64,000 nt of DNA from an uncultured Clostridium sp. (lineage in GTDB: Bacteria; Bacillota_I; Bacilli_A; RF39; UBA660): assembly GCA_902493795.1 (NCBI GenBank), contig CABUQZ010000003.1:24991-88990 (forward strand), read 5' to 3'. Of this stretch, positions 19,224 through 27,311 are shown in pieces. The notes beneath the pieces are model-generated. The model made no database searches and had not been told where the DNA came from. It was given only the letters and a program-made list of their open reading frames with translations. The stretch's first letter is position 1; every line of letters starts with the position of its first letter. The position numbers and the translations under genes are program-made.

Positions 19224-21566
19224 CTAATTAATTTGTTCATCAGATGTTTGTTCCATTTTAACAAGAACTTCTCTTGGTTTTGAACCATTTTGTGGTCCTA
19301 TTATTCCTCTTTCTTCAAGTAAATCTACAATTCTTGCTGCCCTATTATAACCTAATTTAAATCTTCTTTGTAATAAAGAGGCACTTGCTTTTCCAGTAGT
19401 TATTACAAATTCAACTATTTCGTCATACAATGGATCATCGTATTCTTCATCAGGAGAGTTTACTTCTCCTCCTGCATTTCCTTGTTCTTTTGCTGATTCA
19501 AGGTTCATAAATTTTTCTTCAAATTGGGCTTTTTGTTGTTTAGCTGTGTAGTCTACAAGAGCTTCTAGTTCTCCATCTGATACATAAGCTCCTTGAATTC
19601 TTTCTGGAGATGACTCACCCATAGGGATAAATAACATATCTCCTTTTCCTAGAAGTTTTTCTGCTCCAACTGCATCCAAAATAGTACGAGAATCGATTCC
19701 ACTTGATACGGCAAATGAAATACGAGATGGAATGTTTGCTTTAACTACTCCTGTTATAACATCTGTAGATGGTCTTTGTGTTGCAACAATTAAGTGAATA
19801 CCTGCTGCACGAGCTTTTTGAGTTATTCTCATAATTGAGTCTTCAACTTCTTTTCCTGCTACCATCATAAGGTCAGCAAGCTCATCTACTATAACTACTA
19901 TATAAGGCATTTTAGGTATTTTATCTTCGTCACTTCTTACTTTGTTTTCTTTTTCTACCCATTCATTGTATCCTGCTATGTTTCTTACATTTTTCTCTTC
20001 TAGTTGGTCGTAACGTCTTTCCATTTCATCAACCATTTTTTGAAGAGCGACATTTGCTTTTTTACTATCTGTAACAACTGGCATTAATAGATGTGGAATT
20101 CCATTATACATTGATAATTCTACTTTTTTAGGGTCTACTAATACAAGTTTTACTTCGTCTGGTTTACAACGCATCAAAATTGAAGCAATAACACAGTTTA
20201 TACATACTGATTTTCCTGAACCAGTTGATCCTGCGATAAGTAAGTGCGGCGTTTTATCGATTTCACAAAATCTTGCTTTACCCATTATGTTCTTACCTAG
20301 TGCTACTAAAAGCTTACTATTTACTTTATTCTGTGGAACTTGCTCAAGTATTTCTTTTAATGATACTGGAGAAATTGATTCATTCGGTACTTCTATTCCT
20401 ACTGTACTTTTTCCTGGAATAGGAGCTTCAATTCTTACGTCCTTCTTTGCAAGGGCTAAGGAAATTTCCTTATTTATACTTAGTAATTTATTTAATTTAG
20501 TTCCTGTTTGAAGTTCCATTTCGTATTGAGTAACAGCAGGTCCAGAGTTTACCTCGACAACTTTTCCAAAAATACCAAATTCTCTTAATGTTTTTTCTAG
20601 AGTAGAAATATTTTTTTCAATAAGAGCTTGATTATTACTGTTTGATTTCTTTTCAACATCTTTTAGTAATGATAATGTTGGAAGTTTGTAATTTGATGGT
20701 TTTGGTTTTGGTTTTTCCTCTTCTTCTACATATTCATCAGTTAATAAAGATTCAATATTTTCTTCTTTAACTTCTTTATCCATTCTTTTTAATTCATCAA
20801 TACTTGATATAACAAGTTTTGGTTCTGTTTCTGGTTCTGTTTCTCTTTCTTTCGGTGCATTATTATCATTAATTATTACGACAGACTCTTTCTTTTCTTC
20901 TTCAAGACTTTCATCTTTATCACTATGTTTATCGTCTTTTTTATCTTTGTTTTCTTTCTTAGCCAATTCTTTTTTGGCAATTAAATCTTTACCTTTTTCT
21001 GCTGCAGTATCAAGAAATTCTCTAATTGAAAATCCAGTGAATAAAATAATTCCAACGATAATAAATAATACTGACACTATCTCTGTTCCTGTTACAGCAA
21101 ATAACATATTAAATACTACTGCTAAAGAACAACCGATTATTCCTCCACCAGGAGAAGAAAAATCTTGCCCACTTTTTATCAATTTAAATGTATTTGATAT
21201 ATCTTTTAATGTTGCATTATAAATACCATTTACCCCTCCAGTTACTTCAGTTATGTAGTTAATGTGAGCAAAAACAAGTATTCCTAATGATACAAATAGA
21301 AGCCCAATAAATTTTTTTGACCAAAAAGATGGACTTTTTCCTTTAAATAACATATATATTCCAATACACAATGTTACTGCAATAAATAACCAATCAAGAG
21401 AACCAAATAAAAATAATGCAAATCCTCTTGCCATTTTTCCAACGTAACCTAATGGTTTTCCTGGACCATACGCCAAAATAGAAAGAATTATAAGGACAAT
21501 ACCATATACCTCAGGCCTTACTTCAAGTTTTGTTTCCTTCTTTTTTCTTTTTTTTCTTTTTGCCAT
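19224..21566 (-). CDS. ftsK: DNA translocase FtsK/SpoIIIE
   Basis: 780 residues. A basic N-terminus precedes four membrane helices (about 20-35, 50-72, 85-103, 145-178). A charged linker (190-300) leads to alpha and beta motor domains with Walker A GSTGSGKS (446-453) and Walker B YIVVIVDELADLM, then a winged-helix gamma domain (about 705-770: KASASLLQRRFKLGYNRAAR) that reads KOPS/SRS-like sites. It pumps chromosomes through the closing septum. The length matches Bacillus SpoIIIE. The name cannot be settled between FtsK and SpoIIIE because no sporulation genes are seen. Confidence 0.95.
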   Translation of the reverse strand: MAKRKKRKKKETKLEVRPEVYGIVLIILSILAYGPGKPLGYVGKMARGFALFLFGSLDWLFIAVTLCIGIYMLFKGKSPSFWSKKFIGLLFVSLGILVFAHINYITEVTGGVNGIYNATLKDISNTFKLIKSGQDFSSPGGGIIGCSLAVVFNMLFAVTGTEIVSVLFIIVGIILFTGFSIREFLDTAAEKGKDLIAKKELAKKENKDKKDDKHSDKDESLEEEKKESVVIINDNNAPKERETEPETEPKLVISSIDELKRMDKEVKEENIESLLTDEYVEEEEKPKPKPSNYKLPTLSLLKDVEKKSNSNNQALIEKNISTLEKTLREFGIFGKVVEVNSGPAVTQYEMELQTGTKLNKLLSINKEISLALAKKDVRIEAPIPGKSTVGIEVPNESISPVSLKEILEQVPQNKVNSKLLVALGKNIMGKARFCEIDKTPHLLIAGSTGSGKSVCINCVIASILMRCKPDEVKLVLVDPKKVELSMYNGIPHLLMPVVTDSKKANVALQKMVDEMERRYDQLEEKNVRNIAGYNEWVEKENKVRSDEDKIPKMPYIVVIVDELADLMMVAGKEVEDSIMRITQKARAAGIHLIVATQRPSTDVITGVVKANIPSRISFAVSSGIDSRTILDAVGAEKLLGKGDMLFIPMGESSPERIQGAYVSDGELEALVDYTAKQQKAQFEEKFMNLESAKEQGNAGGEVNSPDEEYDDPLYDEIVEFVITTGKASASLLQRRFKLGYNRAARIVDLLEERGIIGPQNGSKPREVLVKMEQTSDEQIN

Positions 21567-21627
21567 TTTATCACTCCAGTCTACTCCTTAATTATAGCAC
21601 ATATTATCTTTTTTTCATAATAATAAA

Positions 21628-21652
21628 GAAAAAAAGAAATCTTTCGATTTCT
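21628..21652 (-). terminator. ftsZ terminator
   Basis: AGAAATC/GATTTCT hairpin with a GAAA loop followed by seven T on the minus strand, overlapping the ftsZ stop. Confidence 0.8.
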
Positions 21653-22790
21653 AATAATTTGTTCTTAAAAATGGCGGAATGTCATATTTATTATCATCAT
21701 TTTCTCCATCATTCTCATTTAAGCTTTCTATTTTTGAATTATCGATAACTGGAGTTTCTCTTCTTCTTACCATTGGTGCTTCTGTTACTGTTTCAATTTG
21801 AGGTTGAACCTGTTTACGAAGCATTTGTTCTTTTTCTTTCTTTTCTTTGCTTTTATCAAATCCAGTTGCGATTACTGTAACGATAACTTCATCAGTTAAG
21901 TTTTCATTGATTACAGAACCAAATATTGTATTGATATCAGTATTAGCTGCTGCTCTTACTACTTCAGCTGCTTGTTCTGCTTCAAACAATGTTAAGTTCA
22001 TACCACCAGTGATATTGATAATTGCATCTGTTGCTCCTGAAATTGATGTTTCAAGAAGTGGAGATGATACTGCTTGTTTAGCAGCTTCAATAGCTCTTTC
22101 TTCTCCCATACCAATTCCAATACCAATGATTGCATTTCCTGATTTTTCCATAACTGCTTTAACGTCAGCAAAGTCTAGGTTAACAAGTCCAACTACTGCA
22201 ATTAAATCTGTGATAGATTGAACACCACGACGAAGTACGTTATCAACTTCTTTAAATGCTTCAAGCATTGGTGTTGTCTTATCGATTATTTCTCTTAATC
22301 TGTCATTTGGAATAACGATTAAAGTATCTACATGTTTCTTTAGCTCTTCTATAGCTACAAGAGCATTTTCCATTCTTTTCTTTCCTTCAAATGTGAATGG
22401 CTTAGTTACAATTGCTACTGTTAATGCTCCAAGACCTTGTGCTATTTCAGCAACGATTGGTGCAGCACCAGAACCTGTTCCTCCACCCATTCCACAAGTT
22501 ATGAAAATCATATCAGCACCTTTAAGTGCATCTTCTATTTCTTTCTTTGCTTCAAGAGCAGCTTCTTTTCCTATTTCAGGTTTTGCTCCTGCTCCTAGTC
22601 CTGTTTTTCCTAACTGAATTTTAACATCAGCTTTTGATGTATTCAAAACCTGCAAATCAGTGTTTGCAGCGATAAATTCTACTCCCTTAACTCCTGTTTC
22701 AACCATACTATTGATAGCGTTTCCACCACCACCACCAATACCAATTACCTTGATTTTGGCTAATTGATCCATTTCTAGTGATCCAAACAT
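21651..22790 (-). CDS. ftsZ: Cell division GTPase FtsZ
   Basis: 379 residues. The tubulin-like GTPase core carries GGGGNAINSM (18-27), the signature GGGTGSGAAP (about 103-112), NDRLREI and the T7 loop region NLDFADVKAVM. A flexible linker from about 318 ends in the conserved tail KYDIPPFLRTNY, which binds FtsA and SepF, both encoded nearby. GGAGGG precedes the ATG. ftsA lies 13 bases upstream. Confidence 0.98.
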   Translation of the reverse strand: MFGSLEMDQLAKIKVIGIGGGGGNAINSMVETGVKGVEFIAANTDLQVLNTSKADVKIQLGKTGLGAGAKPEIGKEAALEAKKEIEDALKGADMIFITCGMGGGTGSGAAPIVAEIAQGLGALTVAIVTKPFTFEGKKRMENALVAIEELKKHVDTLIVIPNDRLREIIDKTTPMLEAFKEVDNVLRRGVQSITDLIAVVGLVNLDFADVKAVMEKSGNAIIGIGIGMGEERAIEAAKQAVSSPLLETSISGATDAIINITGGMNLTLFEAEQAAEVVRAAANTDINTIFGSVINENLTDEVIVTVIATGFDKSKEKKEKEQMLRKQVQPQIETVTEAPMVRRRETPVIDNSKIESLNENDGENDDNKYDIPPFLRTNY

Positions 22791-22803
22791 TCAATTCCCT
22801 CCT

Positions 22804-24042
22804 TTAGTTATCAGTAAAATATCCAAATATCTTGCTAATAAATGTATCTTCCGATAAGTCTAGCATACTATGTTTGTTTTGTTCTATTTCTTCGATTTTA
22901 TCATCACCAAGAAGAGATATATTCTTCTCTCTTAGTTTCATTTTTTCATGGAAATACTTAATTATTCCTATGGCACTTGAGAATTTATTGTTTCTTATAC
23001 CCATTGTTGTTATATTTAGTGTTGTTGCATTAAGTCCTAAAATGTTTTCTACAACATAACTAAATCCAATTAATTCCGTTATACCACCTGTAACAATTAT
23101 ATAACTAATTTTCCTTTTTGTTAAGTCATTAATTTCTTTTTGTGCTAGTTTAAGTAGTTCTATTATCCTTGCTTCTAAGACTTCTGTAATCTCATATTGG
23201 TTAATTGACTTCTTCTCTCCTGTTTCATCTGTGAACTCTAATACTTCGTTACTATCTGCATATCTTTTGCTAGCTAGTGCAAATTTCTCTTTTAGTTCAC
23301 GAGAAACAGTCTGATCAGTTCCATATATATATGTTATATCATTATCAAGATTTTTGCTACCTAAATTAAATATATTGTTTTTAATTAGTATTCCTTTATT
23401 GAAAATAGATACATCTGTTTTATCATTTCCTATGTTAACTATAGCACCTAAGACTTCATCAGTATTTTTTCCTCTTGCTTCATAGTAGTCACCAATACAG
23501 TTAAATGTTATATCTTCAACTTCTACTCTTGCATCTTGAAATACTCTTAAATAATCATATATCTGTTTTTTTGGTGCTGTTGCAAGTAGTGCTTTAACTG
23601 TTAATTTATCTACTGTTAGTCCAATTGGGTCTTTTGTGAACTTATTGTCTTCTGTATTAAACATAATTGGAATAATAGATATTAATTCATAGCCATTTTC
23701 TATTTCTTTTTCTGCTGCATTTTGTAAAACTGATACTATATCTTTTCCATTTACTGCTCCATTAGTATCAATTGTTCCACTTACAACCTTAATGCTTCTA
23801 TTGTTTGCAGGAACTGTTATAATTGCTTTATCTATTCTTGTTCCTAATATTTTTTCAATATCATCTAAAGCATTATTTAAAGAATACAAAGCCATATCAT
23901 GGTCTACTACTAATCCATTTTTTATTCCAGCAGATTGTGTGTCTGTTGATGCTAGAACTTGAAATTTATCTTTTACTAGTTCAGCAACTACAATTTTAAT
24001 ACAATCACTACCAAGATCTATTCCTGTATAAATATTTCTCAT
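22804..24042 (-). CDS. ftsA: Cell division actin-like protein FtsA
   Basis: About 412 residues. Actin/Hsp70-type ATPase beginning MRNIYTGIDLGSDCIKIVV (phosphate-1 loop), with the SHS2/1C domain around 85-165 and IIVTGGITELIGF (adenosine motif) near the C-terminus. The last residues (DTFISKIFGYFTDN) form the expected amphipathic membrane-binding helix. A GTG three codons upstream is open, but AGGTG lies six bases before the ATG at 24042, so that start is used. It tethers FtsZ to the membrane and is co-transcribed with ftsZ. Confidence 0.96.
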   Translation of the reverse strand: MRNIYTGIDLGSDCIKIVVAELVKDKFQVLASTDTQSAGIKNGLVVDHDMALYSLNNALDDIEKILGTRIDKAIITVPANNRSIKVVSGTIDTNGAVNGKDIVSVLQNAAEKEIENGYELISIIPIMFNTEDNKFTKDPIGLTVDKLTVKALLATAPKKQIYDYLRVFQDARVEVEDITFNCIGDYYEARGKNTDEVLGAIVNIGNDKTDVSIFNKGILIKNNIFNLGSKNLDNDITYIYGTDQTVSRELKEKFALASKRYADSNEVLEFTDETGEKKSINQYEITEVLEARIIELLKLAQKEINDLTKRKISYIIVTGGITELIGFSYVVENILGLNATTLNITTMGIRNNKFSSAIGIIKYFHEKMKLREKNISLLGDDKIEEIEQNKHSMLDLSEDTFISKIFGYFTDN

Positions 24043-24067
24043 CTTCAGCACCTACTATTCTATTTTT

Positions 24068-24096
24068 ATTATACTAGTATAGAAAAAGAAAAACAA
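24068..24096 (-). promoter_or_regulatory. Promoter of the ftsA-ftsZ unit
   Basis: TTGTTT and TATAAT on the minus strand with 17-base spacing, about 25 bases before the FtsA start and just after the bacteriocin terminator. Confidence 0.65.
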
Positions 24097-24120
24097 GTTA
24101 TTTGATTTACTATAGAACCT

Positions 24121-24148
24121 AAAAAGTTAGGAAAAACCCTAACTTTTT
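24121..24148 (-). terminator. Bacteriocin operon terminator
   Basis: AAAAAGTTAGG/CCTAACTTTTT perfect 11-bp stem with a short loop, between the last bacteriocin-locus gene and the ftsA promoter. It is near-symmetric and could stop transcription in both directions. Confidence 0.85.
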
Positions 24149-24158
24149 AATAATATAA

Positions 24159-24332
24159 TTAATTATAACATACTACATAATAATATATATATCTTAGAAA
24201 TGTTCCTAGATACGTTCCTGTATTGAATAATACTTTTACTAATACATTAAACATATACATAGCTATTGGAGATATCATTATAGCAAGTATCATTATTTTG
24301 TATTCATTTAATTTTTTTAAGATACTTTGCAC
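24159..24332 (-). CDS. Small membrane protein of the bacteriocin locus, possible immunity protein
   Basis: 57 residues from a GTG start (MQSILKKLNEYKIMIL) with GAGGA six bases upstream. The first dozen residues are charged; then two hydrophobic stretches (about 12-30 and 33-57: MYMFNVLVKVLFNTGTYLG) suggest one or two membrane helices. The gene overlaps the second bacteriocin precursor by 16 bases and is the last in the operon, the usual place for an immunity gene. There is no double-glycine leader. The immunity role is inferred from position and size only. Confidence 0.65.
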   Translation of the reverse strand: MQSILKKLNEYKIMILAIMISPIAMYMFNVLVKVLFNTGTYLGTFLRYIYYYVVCYN

Positions 24333-24487
24333 AACTTATCCTCTTTTAATCTTCTTAAGGAACTTCCTAAGCTTCTTCCTACATCTAGAATAGTTTTAAT
24401 TCCTTCTACAAAGGCATTAACAATTGAACCAGTAATAGAAAATCCCCCTTCTATTTCTCTTAATTCATTTCTTTTTAATTTTTTTAT
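24317..24487 (-). CDS. Double-glycine bacteriocin precursor 2 (no normal start codon)
   Basis: Reads (I)KKLKRNELREIEGG, a standard 15-residue leader, then a 41-residue core starting FSITGSIVNAFVEGIKTILD that contains VGRSLGSSL (a GxxxG motif) and ends KLCKVS. The only in-frame candidate start is ATA at 24485-24487, 11 bases after GGAAGG. The nearby ATG at 24495-24497 is in the wrong frame and runs into a stop after ten codons; removing one A from the seven-A run would join it to the leader (MKKYKKLKRNELREIEGG). So either ATA starts translation or the gene carries a one-base indel. With precursor 1 it fits a class IIb two-peptide bacteriocin. Confidence 0.65.
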   Translation of the reverse strand: MKKLKRNELREIEGGFSITGSIVNAFVEGIKTILDVGRSLGSSLRRLKEDKLCKVS

Positions 24488-24506
24488 ACTTCTTCATTCC
24501 TTCCTA

Positions 24507-24650
24507 TTATTCATTGCATTTTTTTGGATTTACAAATCCATCAATTACTCCTACTAAGAATATACCAGCGCCAATAATTCCACCAATTCCTAGTAGTGAT
24601 AATCCTCCACCATTCATTTCTTTTAGTTCTTCATTACTTAATTTTTTGAT
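24507..24650 (-). CDS. Double-glycine bacteriocin precursor 1 (no normal start codon)
   Basis: Reads (I)KKLSNEELKEMNGG, a textbook leader, then a 32-residue core GLSLLGIGGIIGAGIFLVGV...NPKKCNE, glycine-rich and hydrophobic with several GxxxG spacings. The in-frame candidate start is ATC at 24648-24650, eight bases after the GGGGG of the ribosome site, the spacing usual in this window. ATG at 24655-24657 overlaps the stop of the accessory gene but is out of frame and stops after seven codons; deleting one A of a six-A run would give MTYQKLSNEELKEMNGG. The same lesion or rule affects precursor 2. The C39 transporter upstream would cut after GG. Confidence 0.7.
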   Translation of the reverse strand: MKKLSNEELKEMNGGGLSLLGIGGIIGAGIFLVGVIDGFVNPKKCNE

Positions 24651-24653
24651 ATG

Positions 24654-25079
24654 TCATTCCCCCTTCATCGTATTAAGCAAATACTCAAGAATACTTGTCT
24701 TATTAATTATTACTTTTAAATCAACAACATTATTATCCAGTAAATGTTTTTTATCTAGTTTATCAACTTTAATCTTAACTTCTTTATAGATATCATTATT
24801 CATAAGCTTATCGCTTATCTTTGTAACTTCATAAGTAAATATGTCTCTTTCTATTATTATTTTTTTGTTGTTTGTTACTTTATCAATATCATTTATATCT
24901 ACAAAAAGAGTTAATTCTTTATCTTTTACTATCCCTTTATTTACATAATAATCTTCTATGTTGTTATTGAAAATAATTATTGATACAAGAATTCCTATAA
25001 AAATAGATACCACTAATAGATATGGCTTTAAATCTATTTCGTTATTTTTAAAGCTCTTTTGAAATACTTCTATATCCAT
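24654..25079 (-). CDS. Short HlyD-like bacteriocin export accessory protein
   Basis: 141 residues from ATG 25079, which has GGAGG just upstream; a longer frame up to 25124 lies inside the transporter gene. A cytoplasmic N-terminus (MDIEVFQKSFKNNEIDLKPY) leads to one membrane helix (about 20-40) and an outside domain of about 100 residues. The N-terminal region and position next to the peptidase-transporter fit the membrane-fusion accessory proteins of class II bacteriocin export, but it is far shorter than the usual 400-plus residues and lacks the long coiled coil. Its TGA stop is in the same frame as the leader of precursor 1. Confidence 0.65.
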   Translation of the reverse strand: MDIEVFQKSFKNNEIDLKPYLLVVSIFIGILVSIIIFNNNIEDYYVNKGIVKDKELTLFVDINDIDKVTNNKKIIIERDIFTYEVTKISDKLMNNDIYKEVKIKVDKLDKKHLLDNNVVDLKVIINKTSILEYLLNTMKGE

Positions 25080-27138
25080 AATCCTCCATATTATATACTT
25101 CATCATATAAATCACTATTATCAAGTCTATGAGAAATTACTATTATTGTTTTATCTTTAAATTGTTTGAAAATATTATTTAATATTAACCTTTCTTTTTT
25201 TCTATCTATTTCACTAAATGTTTCATCTAAAATGTAGATATTACTGTTTTTTAAGAAAGTTCTTGCAAGAATTATTCTTTGTCTTTCTCCTCCACTTATA
25301 TTTCTTGCATTCTCTTCTAAAATCATATTATATCCACTTTTATTTTTACTTGTTATATCATCTAATAACATACATTTAGCTATTTCAATAATCTTATTTT
25401 TGTCACGTGCATTTCTTATATTTAAATTTTCAAACAAAGTATTATTGAATAAATATTCATCTTGAGATACGTAAGTTATATCCTCTCTTAAATTCCATAA
25501 ATTAACATCTGTTATATCTGTTTTCCCAATAAATATTTTACCTTTTCTTGTTTCATGAAAACCTGAAATTAATTTTGCTAATGTACTTTTTCCACATCCT
25601 GATGAACCTGTTATCAGAATTTTCTTTCCCTCTTTAAAAGTTGCACTAAAATTATTTAATATATATCTATCACCATGTTTAAAAGAAAGATCTTTGATTA
25701 TGATGTCACCTTTAACATTTTTTATAGGATTTAAATCTAAATATAGTTTTTCTTCTTTTATATTAAGAAGTTCGTTTATACGTGAAATTGTTATTTTTGT
25801 TTTTTGTATTAATACATCAAAGTTTAAGATGTTTTTTAGTGATGACATATTATAAAATATAATGCTGTTAAATGTTATTAGGCTTGATAATTTAAGTTCA
25901 TTTTTAATTACTAGACTTCCACCCATTACTAGAATTATTAATGATACTAAACTTACTACTAAGTTATCTAAAGTTTGTTTATTGTTTATCTTTTTAGTGA
26001 AGTTAAAACTTACATTTAGATACTTATTATAAATAAGTGAATATTCTTCTGTTATCTTACTTAATATGTTTAAACTTTTAATTGTGTTTATTCCATTAAT
26101 TAATTCAATTATTATAGAATTTACTTTAGCATTTTCTTCTTTTAATTCTTTTAGGTCGTCATTTAAATACCTATTGTAAAATATCATCAAAATCGAATAA
26201 ACAACTATAATTGATAAGACAATAAATGATAAACTGGAGCTTATGTTAATAAGTGCAAAAAAAGTGACAATAGTTATTATTAAATCGATAAAAACTGTAG
26301 AAACAAAATCACATATCGTTTCTTTCAGTTCCCCTAAATCTGCTATTCTTGATAGTATTTCTCCTGTGGTTCTATTTTTAAAATATATATGAGGAAGTGT
26401 TAGAATGTGATTAAGCGAATCGTTTACAAGTATATAATCCAGCTTATGACTTATGAAGTATAATATTTTTTCTCTTGAAAACTCAATAATATTTTTAAGA
26501 GCATATATTGTAAAAAATATTAAAGACAAGACGAAAAGATTATTATAAGAACTATAAGTAATAACTCTATCTATAAGAAATTGAAAGTTAAATGAAATTA
26601 TTATATTTATTAAAGTGAATAGTATGGATAAAAACAATATTACATAAAATGTATTTTTGTTATCATAAATAAAGTTTTTTATCTTATGTTTTATTAAGTC
26701 ATTTTCTCTCATTATTGGAATAGTTCTATTTGGAGTAAAAAGTAAATAATTGTTTGTCGATATTGTTTTAAATTTATCTATATCCATCTTTATTATTCCT
26801 CTTGAGGGATCTGCTATTGTTATAATGTCTTTTTTTCTATCTATTTTGTGAATTACTACAAAGTGTTTATATTTGTTATCTAATATAACATGGGCAATAC
26901 ATGGTAGATTTCTTTCTTCTAACTTTAAAACATCTCCACTTACACCTTGAGTATAAAAGCCTAACTTTTTCCCTGCTTCTAAAAGTGATAGAGCACTTAC
27001 ACCATTAGATGTAGTATTTGTTAATGTTCTTAAATACTCTTTAGATACTAATCCACCATGACACTTGATAATAGTAAGTAATGCACATACTCCACAGTCT
27101 TTTGGACCATCCTGTAAAACATATTCAAACTTTTTCAT
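25048..27138 (-). CDS. Peptidase-containing ABC transporter for bacteriocin export
   Basis: 696 residues. An N-terminal C39 peptidase has Gln9, Cys15 (in QDGPKDCGVCAL), His92 (KHFVVIH) and Asp110 (IADPS), the full catalytic set that removes double-glycine leaders. A six-helix exporter domain (about 165-440) and a nucleotide-binding domain follow, with Walker A GSSGCGKST, signature ISGGERQRI and Walker B IYILDETFSEID. It cleaves and exports the two precursors encoded downstream. GGAGGTGAG precedes the ATG. It overlaps the accessory gene by 32 bases, so the proteins are made from one transcript. Confidence 0.95.
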   Translation of the reverse strand: MKKFEYVLQDGPKDCGVCALLTIIKCHGGLVSKEYLRTLTNTTSNGVSALSLLEAGKKLGFYTQGVSGDVLKLEERNLPCIAHVILDNKYKHFVVIHKIDRKKDIITIADPSRGIIKMDIDKFKTISTNNYLLFTPNRTIPIMRENDLIKHKIKNFIYDNKNTFYVILFLSILFTLINIIISFNFQFLIDRVITYSSYNNLFVLSLIFFTIYALKNIIEFSREKILYFISHKLDYILVNDSLNHILTLPHIYFKNRTTGEILSRIADLGELKETICDFVSTVFIDLIITIVTFFALINISSSLSFIVLSIIVVYSILMIFYNRYLNDDLKELKEENAKVNSIIIELINGINTIKSLNILSKITEEYSLIYNKYLNVSFNFTKKINNKQTLDNLVVSLVSLIILVMGGSLVIKNELKLSSLITFNSIIFYNMSSLKNILNFDVLIQKTKITISRINELLNIKEEKLYLDLNPIKNVKGDIIIKDLSFKHGDRYILNNFSATFKEGKKILITGSSGCGKSTLAKLISGFHETRKGKIFIGKTDITDVNLWNLREDITYVSQDEYLFNNTLFENLNIRNARDKNKIIEIAKCMLLDDITSKNKSGYNMILEENARNISGGERQRIILARTFLKNSNIYILDETFSEIDRKKERLILNNIFKQFKDKTIIVISHRLDNSDLYDEVYNMEDYGYRSISKEL

Positions 27139-27206
27139 ATCTCACCTCCTCAATAACATTTTTATCTATAAGTATTTTATTTCCTAATTTTTTTTAAATT
27201 TTTAAC

Positions 27207-27246
27207 AAAAAAAGTGAATTTATGTAATCCATAAATCCACTTTTTT
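27207..27246 (-). terminator. Terminator after the zinc-ribbon array gene
   Basis: A long imperfect hairpin, AAAAAAGTG-ATTTATG paired with CATAAAT-CACTTTTTT, followed by T-rich sequence on the minus strand and lying between the zinc-ribbon array gene and the bacteriocin operon. Confidence 0.75.
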
Positions 27247-27311
27247 CTTGTCATAAACCTATTTTATCTACTATAAATAATTCAATAAGGATAAGTTATT
27301 TCACCAATATT

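Noticed and set aside
24507..24657. Use of UGA as tryptophan (code 4) to explain the precursor frames
   Set aside because: Many intact genes here end in TGA at sensible places, and reading TGA through would fuse neighbouring genes. A start-codon or indel explanation is simpler.
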